Assembly (NCBI GenBank): GCA_937925855.1
Contig: CALAMO010000020.1
Span: forward strand, 1 to 64,000
Direction: 5' to 3'
Origin: an uncultured Thiotrichaceae bacterium
GTDB taxonomy: Bacteria > Pseudomonadota > Gammaproteobacteria > Thiotrichales > Thiotrichaceae
Length of the DNA: 64,000 nt
Below are positions 1 to 8,795 of this stretch, one piece after another (the first letter of the stretch is position 1; every line of letters begins with the position of its first letter). Position numbers and translations under genes: made by a program. Under the pieces are notes generated by a model that ran no database searches, was not told where the DNA came from, and worked only from the letters and a program-made list of their open reading frames with translations.

Positions 1-60
1 GACTTTTGGGGAAGGTTTAAGACTAGCGGGAAGGGGGGTGTGGGGCAAGCAGTGGGCGTG

Positions 61-2295
61 TTAAACAGTGGACAATATGGCCGATTCTGTCAGTAGTGGG
101 GCTGGCAGGGGTTGATAGCTATCTAGTAACGCATTGAGCCATTGGGTGCCGTCCCGCAGTGCGGTGTCGGTATCAGCGTTGAGCTTTTCCCAGTTTTTGT
201 CGAGATAGTCGATGCGAAAGGGATTATCGCCCTGTCTTTTTTCACGTTTGAGCCAGTCCTGTACCGACTCTCTGGCGGTTTTTAGTTCGCCTTGACTGGC
301 AATATCGGCCTGCAACAGCTGTAAATAGCGCCATAGGCGGACTTCCAGTGGGAACTCCTGTTGGGTGGCTGCGTCGTAGGGTTGCAGCACGTCGGTATGC
401 CATTGCTCGTTTGCTACCGCCTGTTGCAGGGCTTTGTGCAGTGGGAGCAGCATCTGAGTTGCGGTTATTGGTTGGCGCGCTGCTTCCTGTGTGGATGGTG
501 CAGTGTTTATGGCCGTATTGGAATTGGATGTGGCGAGTGGGCGTACTGAGGCGGCAAAGGCTATCCAGGCCGGGTCGGTTTCGGTAGATGGAACGTCAGT
601 GTCACTCAGGGCCGAATCCTGGGTTTTATTATTGGTAAAGATAGTGTACTGGTCCTTATCTGGTAGTTGGTAACTATTTAGATTTCGTAAATAGCTTTCG
701 GCTTTTGAGTTACCCGGATAACGTTCAGTGAAACGCTGCAAATGCGCAATAGCTGATGGTATATCTCCGTGTTGTCCGCGATGTTCATAAGCGGCGGCCA
801 ATAATAAAGCACATGGCCCGTGTTCAGGGTCAATTTGCAAGCCCTGACTGGAGTAGTGAAGAGCTTGCTGCCAATCCTCCTGTTGGATAGCTATTTTTGC
901 TAGAGTTGAGTAAGCGTGTAAATGCTCTGCGTCTAGTTTTAATACCTGCTTTAACAGATGCTGCGCTTGGTGTTGATCTTTTGGGCTTTTGGATGCAGCT
1001 AATAAACGTGCCAGCTCTACCCGACAAGGCACCTGCTCAGGAAAGCGGCGGGTCATTTCCCACAGCACCGATTGTGCTCGTTCAGGAAAACCAGCTTTTT
1101 GTAAAACCAGTTCCCACAACATCCAGCGTCGCGGTTCATCGGGCTCCATGCGCAGCGCTAGCTGCACCCATTGCAGTAATTGTCCCTGAATACTGGGGTC
1201 GCGCAATTCGTATTTTTCACATAAAGCACGGCTGCACTTATCAAGGGTGCGGACAAAGTTATAAGCATTGCCTGAACTATGCACAAAGGCAGCATGCGCA
1301 CTCAGCAGCGGGTACATGCCCAGAACACCTTCCCAAGCTTGCAGCAGGCTGTTCGACTGCTTGATGGCGGCTACGACCTGATTAGCCTCTTCAGCTTCTC
1401 CTGGTGGCGGCAAGGCATAGTTGCCGCTGGCAAGGTCATGTACATTGCGTCGCATTAGCTGCTGATTGAGCAGGCCCATCATTTGCAGTACTGACAGCGT
1501 GACATCGCCGCCCAAAGGCGTCAGCAAGTCCAGCAGAAATTCCCGATAATGATCTTCACTCATGCTTGGATTTCGCGCCATCACGCTGAGCAGCGTCGTA
1601 GCCAGTTCTTCCTGAGCGGCTACCCCCAGCATTCTGCGCCGCTGGTAGCGATTCACCAGCGCCTGCACCTGTAAGCGTGGGTTACGCAGGCTGTCGTCTT
1701 CCGACAGAGGTAATTGCGCCAGCGCCAGTAGCCCCATATTGCGATAGCGCAATGAGCGGGTGCGTCCCGCTTCGGTCACAAAGGAGTGCCAGAAGACTTG
1801 TAAATCGTTATTCGTTTGATGGGCCGCCAGTACCTGCCAGTAGTCATATTCCGGTTCGCGGTAGGCGGAAATAGTGAGTTTGCCCAGCCAGCTGAGCCAT
1901 GCGCTGCGTTTAGCACGCAAGGTCTGTAATGTTTGTGGCAGGGTGAAGTATAAGGGCCATTGCAGCGCCTCACACACCTGCGCACTGTACGCCGATAATT
2001 TTCTGGCATTGGGCAGGGCCTGTTCGCGCTGCGTCAGCAGCCAGGCATTTAAACCGGTATCTAAGTACCCCGCTAAATCAGCCTGCGGATCGACAGCCAC
2101 CGGGTCAAAGTCAGGTTCACCCACTAAAGGTTCGCTGCGCACCACGCTGCGGCTTTGGCGGGGCAAAATCTCCAGCAAAAACTCATGTGCCGCAATACGC
2201 TCAAACGGGCTTATATCAGCCGCGCCGCGCAGTAAGTCATGCACGGCCTGTTCCGGGGTGGCGCGTAGTGCATTACGCCACTGTTGCCAGCTCAC
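61..2295 (-). CDS. TPR-repeat protein of unknown function
   Basis: This 744-residue protein has no signal peptide or clear membrane segment. Its middle part (about residues 380-530) is helical and holds tetratricopeptide-like repeats, for example the segments around HLHAYSTLAKIAIQQEDWQQ and HYSSQGLQIDPEHGPCALLL, followed by another repeat ending near RYPGNSKAESYL. TPR repeats are protein-protein scaffolds, so an adaptor role is possible, but no catalytic motif is visible. The start is a GTG at 2293-2295 that overlaps the stop of the upstream gene by four bases (GTGA). The two genes are therefore almost certainly translationally coupled. I do not recognise the family beyond the TPR region. Confidence 0.75.
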   Translation of the reverse strand: MSWQQWRNALRATPEQAVHDLLRGAADISPFERIAAHEFLLEILPRQSRSVVRSEPLVGEPDFDPVAVDPQADLAGYLDTGLNAWLLTQREQALPNARKLSAYSAQVCEALQWPLYFTLPQTLQTLRAKRSAWLSWLGKLTISAYREPEYDYWQVLAAHQTNNDLQVFWHSFVTEAGRTRSLRYRNMGLLALAQLPLSEDDSLRNPRLQVQALVNRYQRRRMLGVAAQEELATTLLSVMARNPSMSEDHYREFLLDLLTPLGGDVTLSVLQMMGLLNQQLMRRNVHDLASGNYALPPPGEAEEANQVVAAIKQSNSLLQAWEGVLGMYPLLSAHAAFVHSSGNAYNFVRTLDKCSRALCEKYELRDPSIQGQLLQWVQLALRMEPDEPRRWMLWELVLQKAGFPERAQSVLWEMTRRFPEQVPCRVELARLLAASKSPKDQHQAQHLLKQVLKLDAEHLHAYSTLAKIAIQQEDWQQALHYSSQGLQIDPEHGPCALLLAAAYEHRGQHGDIPSAIAHLQRFTERYPGNSKAESYLRNLNSYQLPDKDQYTIFTNNKTQDSALSDTDVPSTETDPAWIAFAASVRPLATSNSNTAINTAPSTQEAARQPITATQMLLPLHKALQQAVANEQWHTDVLQPYDAATQQEFPLEVRLWRYLQLLQADIASQGELKTARESVQDWLKREKRQGDNPFRIDYLDKNWEKLNADTDTALRDGTQWLNALLDSYQPLPAPLLTESAILSTV

Positions 2296-3296
2296 AGTAA
2301 CACCTCGCCAAAATCCGCACAGTCCGGTTGGCGTTGTAGCCCCTGAATATGGCGGTTGCGTGCATCCAGCAGCGCCTGTTCATCGTGCAACGCATGTTCC
2401 CGCGTAATGAAGCCCAGCGCTTTAATGTGTTTGGCCTGATAGTCCAGTGGGAAGGTTAGCATTTCCGGTGTGAATTGGCTGGGAATGTCGGCGCAGGCTA
2501 AGTCCAGCGTGTGGCCGTAGCTGGTGTTGGCTGAGGTTGTCGGGGCCGGGATAAAGGCATCGGACATTTCCATATCCAGTACGGTTGGGCGGGTGAAGCC
2601 GGAAGTTGCGCCTTTGCCAGCGGCCATTAGCTGAGCCGCACGCACTTCATCGACGCTGTAACAGACTAAAATAACCGGCAGCGGTTCTGTGGCACTGCCC
2701 TGCAAGTGCGTCAAACCGAGACGATCGCGCATAATATGTGGCCAGTCCTGCTTAATCAGTGCGCCGAGATTGCCGCCGAAGTCGTTCAGAAAAGTGGTAA
2801 ACATTGGGCGCGCCTGAACACGCTGTGCATTCCATTGGTTAATGAACTCAGTGCGCAGGCTGTCTGCTGCAATTGGCAGCGTATCTTTTTTCAGGTCTTT
2901 TAAGTTGTGGTAAAAGCGATCCCAGAATGCCGTCGCAACGCCTTTAATGGCTTTTTTGTGAAATAAATAACCGACGGATTCAAGGCGTAATAACAGCGTA
3001 TTATCGATTTCATTCAGATGAGCCTGCTGGTTGCTGGCTGCAAAACATTCGGCGCTGGCGGGCGCATCCTTCGCAACATGAATACAAGCGTCTACATATT
3101 GACGATGCTCGGCTTTCCAGTCCTGATGATTGTCCACTGGGTCAATGAAGTCGTTATAGTCCGTTGAGCGCTGCTCGGTCAGCGCACATTCCCAGCGGAA
3201 ATTACTGGTAATACAGCGCATTGAGGTGCCTGCGGTGGCGGCAACCTTGTCGGCGGCAAGCGTGTCGAGTTGGGATTTTAATTTCATCAGACCCAA
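2292..3296 (-). CDS. uncharacterised protein coupled to the TPR protein
   Basis: This 334-residue soluble protein has no motif that I recognise. The chosen start is TTG at 3294-3296, which has a GAGGT ribosome-binding sequence about six bases upstream. An in-frame ATG three codons later (3285-3287) is the alternative. The sequence is rich in charged residues and aromatics around DFIDPVDNHQDWKAEHRQY, and a strand-rich segment around PLPVILVCYSVDEVRAAQLM is the only part that looks like a folded core. It overlaps the downstream TPR gene by four bases, so the two products probably act together. No function is proposed. Confidence 0.65.
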   Translation of the reverse strand: MGLMKLKSQLDTLAADKVAATAGTSMRCITSNFRWECALTEQRSTDYNDFIDPVDNHQDWKAEHRQYVDACIHVAKDAPASAECFAASNQQAHLNEIDNTLLLRLESVGYLFHKKAIKGVATAFWDRFYHNLKDLKKDTLPIAADSLRTEFINQWNAQRVQARPMFTTFLNDFGGNLGALIKQDWPHIMRDRLGLTHLQGSATEPLPVILVCYSVDEVRAAQLMAAGKGATSGFTRPTVLDMEMSDAFIPAPTTSANTSYGHTLDLACADIPSQFTPEMLTFPLDYQAKHIKALGFITREHALHDEQALLDARNRHIQGLQRQPDCADFGEVLL

Positions 3297-3493
3297 AATG
3301 ATACCTCAAGTAACCTGAATATAGCAGTATTTATCTGCGCTAGGCGTGCGCTACGGCGCGCTGCGATCCACTGTTACGCATTGAGCGCGGACTTTTGCCA
3401 CTATTCCTACTGACGGTATTCTGTAATATCAATCGTTAGAGATTATTCTATAGCGCTAGTTCTCGTCACTATTATCGTTACCGGAGGCGCAAA

Positions 3494-4606
3494 ATGCAGA
3501 TAAATCGCTGGAAAATGTTGTTTCATGGATTGTTGCTCTGTTTTTTCTTGGGGGCGGGACATGCCGTCGCACAAACAAAGGTGCAGCCGGTCAAAGTCGC
3601 CGGTGGGCTGGAACATCCGTGGAGCATGGTGTTTTTGCCCGATGGTGAAATGCTAATCTCCGAACGTTCTGGCCAGCTCCGCCGTATTGTGAACGGTGAG
3701 TTGCAGCATGCTCCGGTGAGGGGCTTGCCAAAGATTGCTGCACAGGGGCAGGGCGGTTTAATGGGGCTGGCGCTGCATCCACAGTTTGCACAGAATCGCC
3801 TGTTATATCTTTCGTATACGGCTGAGAGTCAGGACGGTGGTTACAATACACACGTTGCTCGTGGTCAGTATAAGGACGGTACGCTTAGCAATGTACAGAA
3901 TATCTTTTCTGCAACGCCGGGTGTAAGAGGCGGTCGTCATTTTGGGGGGCGTTTGTTATTTGATAAGGCGGGTTATTTATATATCACGCTGGGGGATCGC
4001 GGTGAGCGTGAGCTGGCGCAGCAACCGCAGAATCATACCGGTAGTTTGGTGCGGCTGCATGATGATGGTCGCGTGCCCGCCGATAATCCGTTTGTAAACC
4101 AGGCGGGCTATGCGCCGGAAATCTTTAGCTATGGGCACCGCAATGCCCAGGGTATCGCGCTGAATCCGTTTAACGGCCAAATCTGGACGCATGAACACGG
4201 CCCGCGTGGTGGCGATGAGGTGAATGTGATTAAGCAGGGGGCGAATTACGGCTGGCCGGTGATTAGCTATGGTGAGGAGTATTTTGGCGGCAGCGTCGGT
4301 GAGGGGCTGACTCAGAAAGCCGGTATGGAACAGCCCTTGCATTACTGGGTGCCTTCTATCGCGCCGTCGGGTATGACGTTTTATAACGGGGATAAATATC
4401 CGGGCTGGAAAGGCAGTTTGTTCGTCGGGTCGCTGAAATTTGGTTTGCTGGTGCGGCTGAGTTTTGCGAGTGATCAGGTCAACGAGGAGCGCATGCTGGA
4501 CGGGCAGATTGGACGTGTCCGCGATGTCCAGCAGGGGCCGGATGGGTATTTGTACCTGCTGACGGATCAGGATGAGGGCGGTTTGTATCGCTTAGAAAAG
4601 CGGTAA
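3494..4606 (+). CDS. periplasmic PQQ-dependent sugar dehydrogenase (YliI/Asd type)
   Basis: This 370-residue protein has a Sec signal peptide (hydrophobic residues 9-25, cleavage after AVAQ) followed by a six-bladed beta-propeller of the GSDH family. These enzymes use pyrroloquinoline quinone to oxidise aldose sugars in the periplasm. Family signatures are present: HPWSMVFLPDGEMLISER near the N terminus, GGLMGLALHP, the blade motif YGHRNAQGIALNP, the HEHGPRGGDEVNVI block and NYGWP. The C terminus ends on the usual DGYLYLLTD blade. A GGAGG ribosome-binding site lies just before the ATG. No PQQ biosynthesis genes are in the window, so the cofactor must be made elsewhere in the genome or scavenged. 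Confidence 0.9.
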   Translation: MQINRWKMLFHGLLLCFFLGAGHAVAQTKVQPVKVAGGLEHPWSMVFLPDGEMLISERSGQLRRIVNGELQHAPVRGLPKIAAQGQGGLMGLALHPQFAQNRLLYLSYTAESQDGGYNTHVARGQYKDGTLSNVQNIFSATPGVRGGRHFGGRLLFDKAGYLYITLGDRGERELAQQPQNHTGSLVRLHDDGRVPADNPFVNQAGYAPEIFSYGHRNAQGIALNPFNGQIWTHEHGPRGGDEVNVIKQGANYGWPVISYGEEYFGGSVGEGLTQKAGMEQPLHYWVPSIAPSGMTFYNGDKYPGWKGSLFVGSLKFGLLVRLSFASDQVNEERMLDGQIGRVRDVQQGPDGYLYLLTDQDEGGLYRLEKR

Positions 4607-4697
4607 TATTTTTACCGTAATTTAAGCACAGTATGCTCGACTTATAGAGGTGCGCGCTGGTATTTTTTCAGGTGTTAAGGCTTAACGGTGGATTCAG

Positions 4698-5252
4698 ATG
4701 TTCTTGTATTTACATGGTTTTCGTTCTTCTCCGCAGTCGACTAAGGCGCAGCAATTCCGCCAGTGGCTGGCACAACAGGGCCGGGAAGCGGAGTGGCTTT
4801 GTCCGGCTTTGCCGCCTGATCCTGAACAGGCCATTGCGCAGCTGGAGGCGTTGATTGAACAGTTCGATACGCGCTTGAAGCTGGTGGGCAGTTCGCTCGG
4901 TGGCTTTTATGCGACGGTGTTAGCGGCGCGCTATCAGCGCAAAGCGGTGGTGATTAATCCAGCGGTGCACGCCGGTTTGGTGTTGCGTACGGCGGTGGGG
5001 CCGCAGCAGGGTTGGCATGATGCTGAGGCGTTTGAATTTACCCAGGCGCATGTGGATGCCCTGCATGCCATGGATTTAATCGCCCCACGCTACCCGGAGA
5101 ATATTCTGCTGCTGCAGGAAACTGGGGATGAGGTGCTGGACTGGCGCACCGCCGTGGATTTTTACCGGGACAGCCATCAGCTGGTGCTACGTGGTGGTGA
5201 TCATAGCTTCACCCGCTTTAGCACGGTGCTGGCGCTGATTGATCAATTTTAG
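4698..5252 (+). CDS. yqiA: YqiA-type alpha/beta-hydrolase esterase
   Basis: This 184-residue protein is a small alpha/beta-hydrolase of the UPF0227/YqiA family. It begins directly with the strand and oxyanion segment MFLYLHGFRSSPQS. The nucleophile elbow is GSSLGG (about residue 73), a later acidic residue sits in ETGDEVLDW, and the catalytic histidine is in GGDHSFTRF. YqiA of Escherichia coli hydrolyses short-chain acyl esters; the physiological substrate is not settled. The gene is convergent with the GDSL hydrolase gene, and a short hairpin sits at the junction. Confidence 0.88.
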   Translation: MFLYLHGFRSSPQSTKAQQFRQWLAQQGREAEWLCPALPPDPEQAIAQLEALIEQFDTRLKLVGSSLGGFYATVLAARYQRKAVVINPAVHAGLVLRTAVGPQQGWHDAEAFEFTQAHVDALHAMDLIAPRYPENILLLQETGDEVLDWRTAVDFYRDSHQLVLRGGDHSFTRFSTVLALIDQF

Positions 5253-5270
5253 CCCCGTTGAAGCGGGGTT
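5251..5270. terminator. hairpin between convergent yqiA and GDSL genes
   Basis: Bases 5251-5257 (AGCCCCG) pair with 5264-5270 (CGGGGTT) around a six-base loop, with one G-T pair. The hairpin overlaps the ends of both convergent genes, as expected of a bidirectional terminator. Confidence 0.55.
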
Positions 5271-5886
5271 AGCGTTGTATGAAGGCTGCCATGGCTTGAC
5301 CCAGCTTACGCTGGGCCGCCGCGCTAAAATGGATGCCATCCACCGGGCTGGAGCTAATCACTGCACCGACATCAAAAAACGCACAACCCAATTCGCGTGC
5401 AACCTCCGCATAACAGCGGGCGAACTGGGCTGATTTCTCCAGGCCGCCTTGGCGCGTGTCCAGTCCATCCTGCCCCATGACCGTGGGGGGCGGAGCCATG
5501 AGTACGACTGCGGGTGCCGTACCGTCTGGCCCGGTGTCGCTGGCCTGGATGATTTGCACCAAGCGTCCGGCGGATTTAGCAATCTCGGCGGCGCCGACAC
5601 AAAAGCGATCCTTGAGGTCATTCGTGCCCAGCATCAACAGCACCTGGTCCAGCGGCTTATGCGACAGCAGGCAGGGCGGCAGATACGCCAGGCCGCTCAT
5701 CAGACCATCCACCGGGTCATCCCACACTGTCGTTCGCCCGTTCATGCCCTCTTCAATCACGGCGTAGCCTGGGCCGAGCGCGCTGCGCATCACCTGCGGC
5801 CAGCGGGTATCAGGGGCATAGCGCTGCTGTGTTTCCGGGTTATAACCCCAGGTGTTAGAATCACCGAAACAGAGTAAGTTAATCAT
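5269..5886 (-). CDS. SGNH/GDSL-family hydrolase (arylesterase type)
   Basis: This 205-residue protein without a signal peptide carries the SGNH blocks in order. Block I is LCFGDSNTWG (nucleophile Ser in GDSN), block II has the glycine in EEGMNGRT, block III is MLGTNDLKD with the oxyanion Asn, and block V is PVDGIHFS with the catalytic Asp and His. The arrangement and the YNP sequence after block I match arylesterase/acetylhydrolase members of the family. The substrate is unknown. It is transcribed toward yqiA and probably has its own promoter in the region 5887-6053 that it shares with the divergent kinase gene. Confidence 0.87.
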   Translation of the reverse strand: MINLLCFGDSNTWGYNPETQQRYAPDTRWPQVMRSALGPGYAVIEEGMNGRTTVWDDPVDGLMSGLAYLPPCLLSHKPLDQVLLMLGTNDLKDRFCVGAAEIAKSAGRLVQIIQASDTGPDGTAPAVVLMAPPPTVMGQDGLDTRQGGLEKSAQFARCYAEVARELGCAFFDVGAVISSSPVDGIHFSAAAQRKLGQAMAAFIQR

Positions 5887-6053
5887 GGTCGCTTCATCAT
5901 GGCTGCGGCGGATGTGATCGGTGGCATGTGGGCATGTGTATGAATGGACATAGGCGTGCGTTTTGAATGCGTTTTGAACGGTGTTGGGTTAAAGGCATAG
6001 GCACAATGTATCGCTTTTTGGCACACAGTCAAGCATGAGGATAAAGAAGAAGC

Positions 6054-7040
6054 ATGCTAGCCACTCGCACCACAGCGGCTAAGAACGGCGCTGCGGCTAT
6101 GCGCCAGCAGCACGGTACGTCGCCGACTGCGGCTGTATTTCCGGCGGCCTGTGTGGGCAGTCTGTTATCCGGCCTGCCGAGGGTGGCTTCGGGTCAATCA
6201 TTCGCCAGCTTCGGTGAAATCATCCAGGGGCGGTTGTCCGGTGGGGACGATTTTCTGGTGACGCTGCCGGTTGAGTTATGGAGCACCTGCCGCTTGGTCG
6301 TGCGGCCTGCGTCTGGCCCGGTGCGCGTCGATAGCCGCTGGGAAAAGTCTGGCCAGGTGGCGCATGCGCTGCTTCGGGCTTTAGGGGTTGATACGGGGGT
6401 TAGCGTCGCGCTGACGCTTGCACGCAATATTCCGGTGGGTAAGGGCTTAAGTTCCAGCACGGCTGATATGCTGGCCGTACTGCGCGCCTTTCAAAATGGC
6501 TATGGGATCACCCTCACCCCCGCGTTGATTTCGGCGTTGATGGCGGCAATCGAACCGCACGATGCCTTGCATTATGACACGAGCGTGGCCTATAACCACC
6601 GTCAGGGGCAGCTGTTAAAACGTTTCGCTTATGTGCCAGATTTTCAGATTGTGGGCGTGGACAGCGGCGGTGAATTATCAACGCTGGCGTATAATCGCAG
6701 GTTAAGTTTTACCCCGCAGCAGTGCGCGCAGTACGATGCGCTCTTACGGGAACTGTATGCTGCATTTGCACGGCGTGATGACGCGGCTATTGCGCGCTGC
6801 GCCGGGCGTTCGGCACAGCTGCATGCGGGGCGCACGGATAATCAATGGCTGCAACAATTATTAAGCCGGGCGGCTAGCGGGTGCCTGAGTCCATTAGGCT
6901 TGGGCATTGTGGCGGCTCACAGTGGGACCTGTGCCGGGGTTTTGCTGCCGGGCAATGCCAGCGCGGCTCGCCTGCGGCAGGTGGCTGCTGCTGTTGCTGA
7001 CTTGGGGCAGGTCTTTCATACCCGCACGCTGCGCGGCTAA
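6054..7040 (+). CDS. GHMP-family kinase, L-threonine kinase (PduX)-like
   Basis: This 328-residue protein has the PduX-like block ASFGEIIQG (about residue 51) followed by the glycine/serine-rich ATP loop IPVGKGLSSSTADM (about residue 130), the signature of GHMP kinases. PduX phosphorylates L-threonine for the aminopropanol arm of cobalamin synthesis. The first 45 or so residues lack homology to that fold and are Ala-rich. A later in-frame ATG at 6099 is an alternative start, although an AAAGAAG sequence lies before the first ATG. No other cobalamin gene is near. The next gene is a lone ectoine synthase, so the kinase may act on an amino-acid precursor of a different pathway. Family assignment is firm; substrate is inferred. 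Confidence 0.8.
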   Translation: MLATRTTAAKNGAAAMRQQHGTSPTAAVFPAACVGSLLSGLPRVASGQSFASFGEIIQGRLSGGDDFLVTLPVELWSTCRLVVRPASGPVRVDSRWEKSGQVAHALLRALGVDTGVSVALTLARNIPVGKGLSSSTADMLAVLRAFQNGYGITLTPALISALMAAIEPHDALHYDTSVAYNHRQGQLLKRFAYVPDFQIVGVDSGGELSTLAYNRRLSFTPQQCAQYDALLRELYAAFARRDDAAIARCAGRSAQLHAGRTDNQWLQQLLSRAASGCLSPLGLGIVAAHSGTCAGVLLPGNASAARLRQVAAAVADLGQVFHTRTLRG

Positions 7041-7108
7041 TAGTGTTCAGTTAATTGTGAAGTTCATTGTGCCGGTAACGGTGCGCAGATGGTGATGGAG
7101 AAGAAGCG

Positions 7109-7492
7109 ATGATTGTAAAAACATTGGCTGCAATCAAACAGCAGGGCGGCTACGTTGAAAAGCCCGGTGTGTGGACGAGTACGCGCTATCTGCTGCGTGC
7201 TGATGAGGTGGGTTTCACCCTGACGCAGACTACCTTTGCGGCGGGCCAGTCGCTGGAAATGGAATATAAGCATCACATTGAGGCCAATCTGGTGATAGCG
7301 GGGCAGGCGCGGGTGACTGACGTGAACAGCGGGGCGGAATATATGATTGGGCCGGGGGATATGTATACCCTGGATAAACATGACCGTCATCGGCTGGAAG
7401 CCATCAGTGATCTGCGTTTAGTCTGCGTGTTTACGCCAGCGTTAACCGGTGCTGAAACGCATGATGCGGACGGTTCCTATCCTATACTCTGA
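7109..7492 (+). CDS. ectC: solitary ectoine synthase (EctC-like)
   Basis: This 127-residue protein is a cupin of the EctC family, which cyclises N-gamma-acetyl-L-2,4-diaminobutyrate to ectoine using an iron centre. It keeps the family landmarks: MIVKTL at the start, EYKHHIEANLVIAGQARVTD with the metal-binding Glu, GPGDMYTLDKHDRHRL with the Tyr and His ligands, VCVFTPALTGAETHD, and the DGSYP tail. ectA and ectB are not in the window; instead the gene follows a PduX-like kinase and precedes a PaaI thioesterase, all on the same strand. Solitary EctC proteins are known in other bacteria, where they may use imported or alternative substrates. A GGAGAAG ribosome-binding site precedes the ATG. Confidence 0.88.
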   Translation: MIVKTLAAIKQQGGYVEKPGVWTSTRYLLRADEVGFTLTQTTFAAGQSLEMEYKHHIEANLVIAGQARVTDVNSGAEYMIGPGDMYTLDKHDRHRLEAISDLRLVCVFTPALTGAETHDADGSYPIL

Positions 7493-7514
7493 GCATGCTA
7501 TTAGGAGCGGCAAA

Positions 7515-7961
7515 ATGATTGATGATGCAGATGAATTACTGCGCGAGCGCGTGCAACAGGGTTTTGAGCAGCAGGGCTTTATGCATACGCTGGGGGCGGA
7601 GCTGACCCAGGTGGCGGTGGGCGAATGTTCCATCCGGCTAGCCTATCGCGAGGCCTTAACTCAACAGCACGGGTTATTTCACGGCGGGGTGACGGCAACG
7701 TTGGCGGATAATGCGGCTGGATTTGCGGCTTATACGACGATGACGGGGGAGCAGCAGCCGCTCACTGTGGAATTTAAGGTGAGCTTCCTAGCGCCGGGAC
7801 TGGGCGAGGCGTTAGAAGCGCGGGCCAAGGTGCTGCGTGCCGGGCGGCGAGTAAAGCATGTGCAGGTCGAGGTCTATGCGCTGGATGCGGCGGGCGAGCA
7901 GCTCGTTGCGGCTGCGCTGGCGACGGTCGCTGCGTCCAGCGCGGTGGTGAGCTGGGGCTAA
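7515..7961 (+). CDS. PaaI-type hotdog-fold acyl-CoA thioesterase
   Basis: This 148-residue protein has the single hotdog domain of PaaI/YigI-like thioesterases. The core motif is HGLFHGGVTATLADNAAG, in which HGGV begins the long helix that carries the catalytic acidic residue. The downstream strand VEFKVSFLAPG is also typical. The ATG at 7515 is preceded by AGGAG at 7503-7507 and fits better than an upstream in-frame codon at 7449 that lies inside ectC. It lies 22 bases after ectC and is probably cotranscribed with it. The acyl-CoA substrate cannot be told from the sequence. Confidence 0.87.
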   Translation: MIDDADELLRERVQQGFEQQGFMHTLGAELTQVAVGECSIRLAYREALTQQHGLFHGGVTATLADNAAGFAAYTTMTGEQQPLTVEFKVSFLAPGLGEALEARAKVLRAGRRVKHVQVEVYALDAAGEQLVAAALATVAASSAVVSWG

Positions 7962-7970
7962 GCTGCTTTG

Positions 7971-8003
7971 GCAGTCGGTTAGCAGTCGGTTAGCAGTCGT
8001 TTA
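7971..8003 (+). repeat. three tandem 11-bp units
   Basis: The unit GCAGTCGGTTA occurs twice perfectly (7971-7981, 7982-7992) and once with one change (7993-8003). It lies between the convergent ends of the thioesterase and DUF1287 genes. Confidence 0.85.
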
Positions 8004-8007
8004 GGCG

Positions 8008-8793
8008 CTACTTTTCTGCGGTGGCCTGCTTCAGTGGTGGCTCAAAGTAGCGGTAGTGGCCGATGATTTCCCAGCGAAACAACACGTCTTCCAGCATGAC
8101 ACCCCGGTCAATATTATGCCCAATCAGCGGGCGCAGCTCATCGCGGCTGCGGGCCTGCATGACAATGCCGACATGGTTTTGCTTCTCGTTGAGCTTCCAG
8201 GCGACCACATCGCCGGGCCGGTAGTTTTCGGGGTCGTCGCTAATCGCTAAGTCGACACCCCGGCGCTCAAAGTAGGTCATCATATTGGGTACGCGGCGAT
8301 GGTCAATATTTGTGTCGGGCGAGCGTAGGCCCCATTTGCGCGGATACTGCCGGAAGTGGCGGCGCATGTCTTCATGAATACGCTGCTGTAGGTCGATACC
8401 CTGTGCGCGAAAGGCACGCACCACAACATCGGTACACACGCCCACTTCCGGCGCGACATCGCCGCCGGGATAGCTGATGCGCACGTATGAGGGGTCGTAG
8501 TGGTAGGTGGTGTCGAGCTGCGCATAAATGGAATCCAGCAGCGCGGCGACATGTTCCGGTGGTTTAGGCCGTAGGCGTGGCGGTGGCGTGCTGTACTCTC
8601 GAAAGGCGGGAAAGTCTAAGGCTTCCGCCGGTGCGTCAGCTTGGCCCGGCGACGTGGGGGTGTCATCAATCGGCGCTGGCAAGATAACGATACGGTAGTG
8701 CTGCTCGAAGTAGAGGTAGCTGGCGCTGAAGAGCAGCGTGAAAAGCAGGATATAAAAAAGATCCGCGATGAGGGTGAAGCGATGTATCTGCAT
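8008..8793 (-). CDS. DUF1287 membrane-anchored hydrolase-like protein (YijF type)
   Basis: This 261-residue protein has one N-terminal transmembrane helix (residues 8-27), then a Pro-rich linker to about residue 80, then a DUF1287 domain. Recognisable family blocks are YDPSYVRISYPGGDV, GVCTDVVVRAFRAQGIDLQ with a conserved Cys, NIDHRRVPNM with a conserved His, and PGDVVAWKL followed by NHVGIVM. The Cys/His/His pattern resembles NlpC/P60 cysteine peptidases, so a cell-wall or lipid-linked amide hydrolase role is plausible but unproven. The gene follows the Rieske ferredoxin gene by two bases and is cotranscribed with it. The domain should face the periplasm. Confidence 0.85.
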   Translation of the reverse strand: MQIHRFTLIADLFYILLFTLLFSASYLYFEQHYRIVILPAPIDDTPTSPGQADAPAEALDFPAFREYSTPPPRLRPKPPEHVAALLDSIYAQLDTTYHYDPSYVRISYPGGDVAPEVGVCTDVVVRAFRAQGIDLQQRIHEDMRRHFRQYPRKWGLRSPDTNIDHRRVPNMMTYFERRGVDLAISDDPENYRPGDVVAWKLNEKQNHVGIVMQARSRDELRPLIGHNIDRGVMLEDVLFRWEIIGHYRYFEPPLKQATAEK

Positions 8794-8795
8794 GG

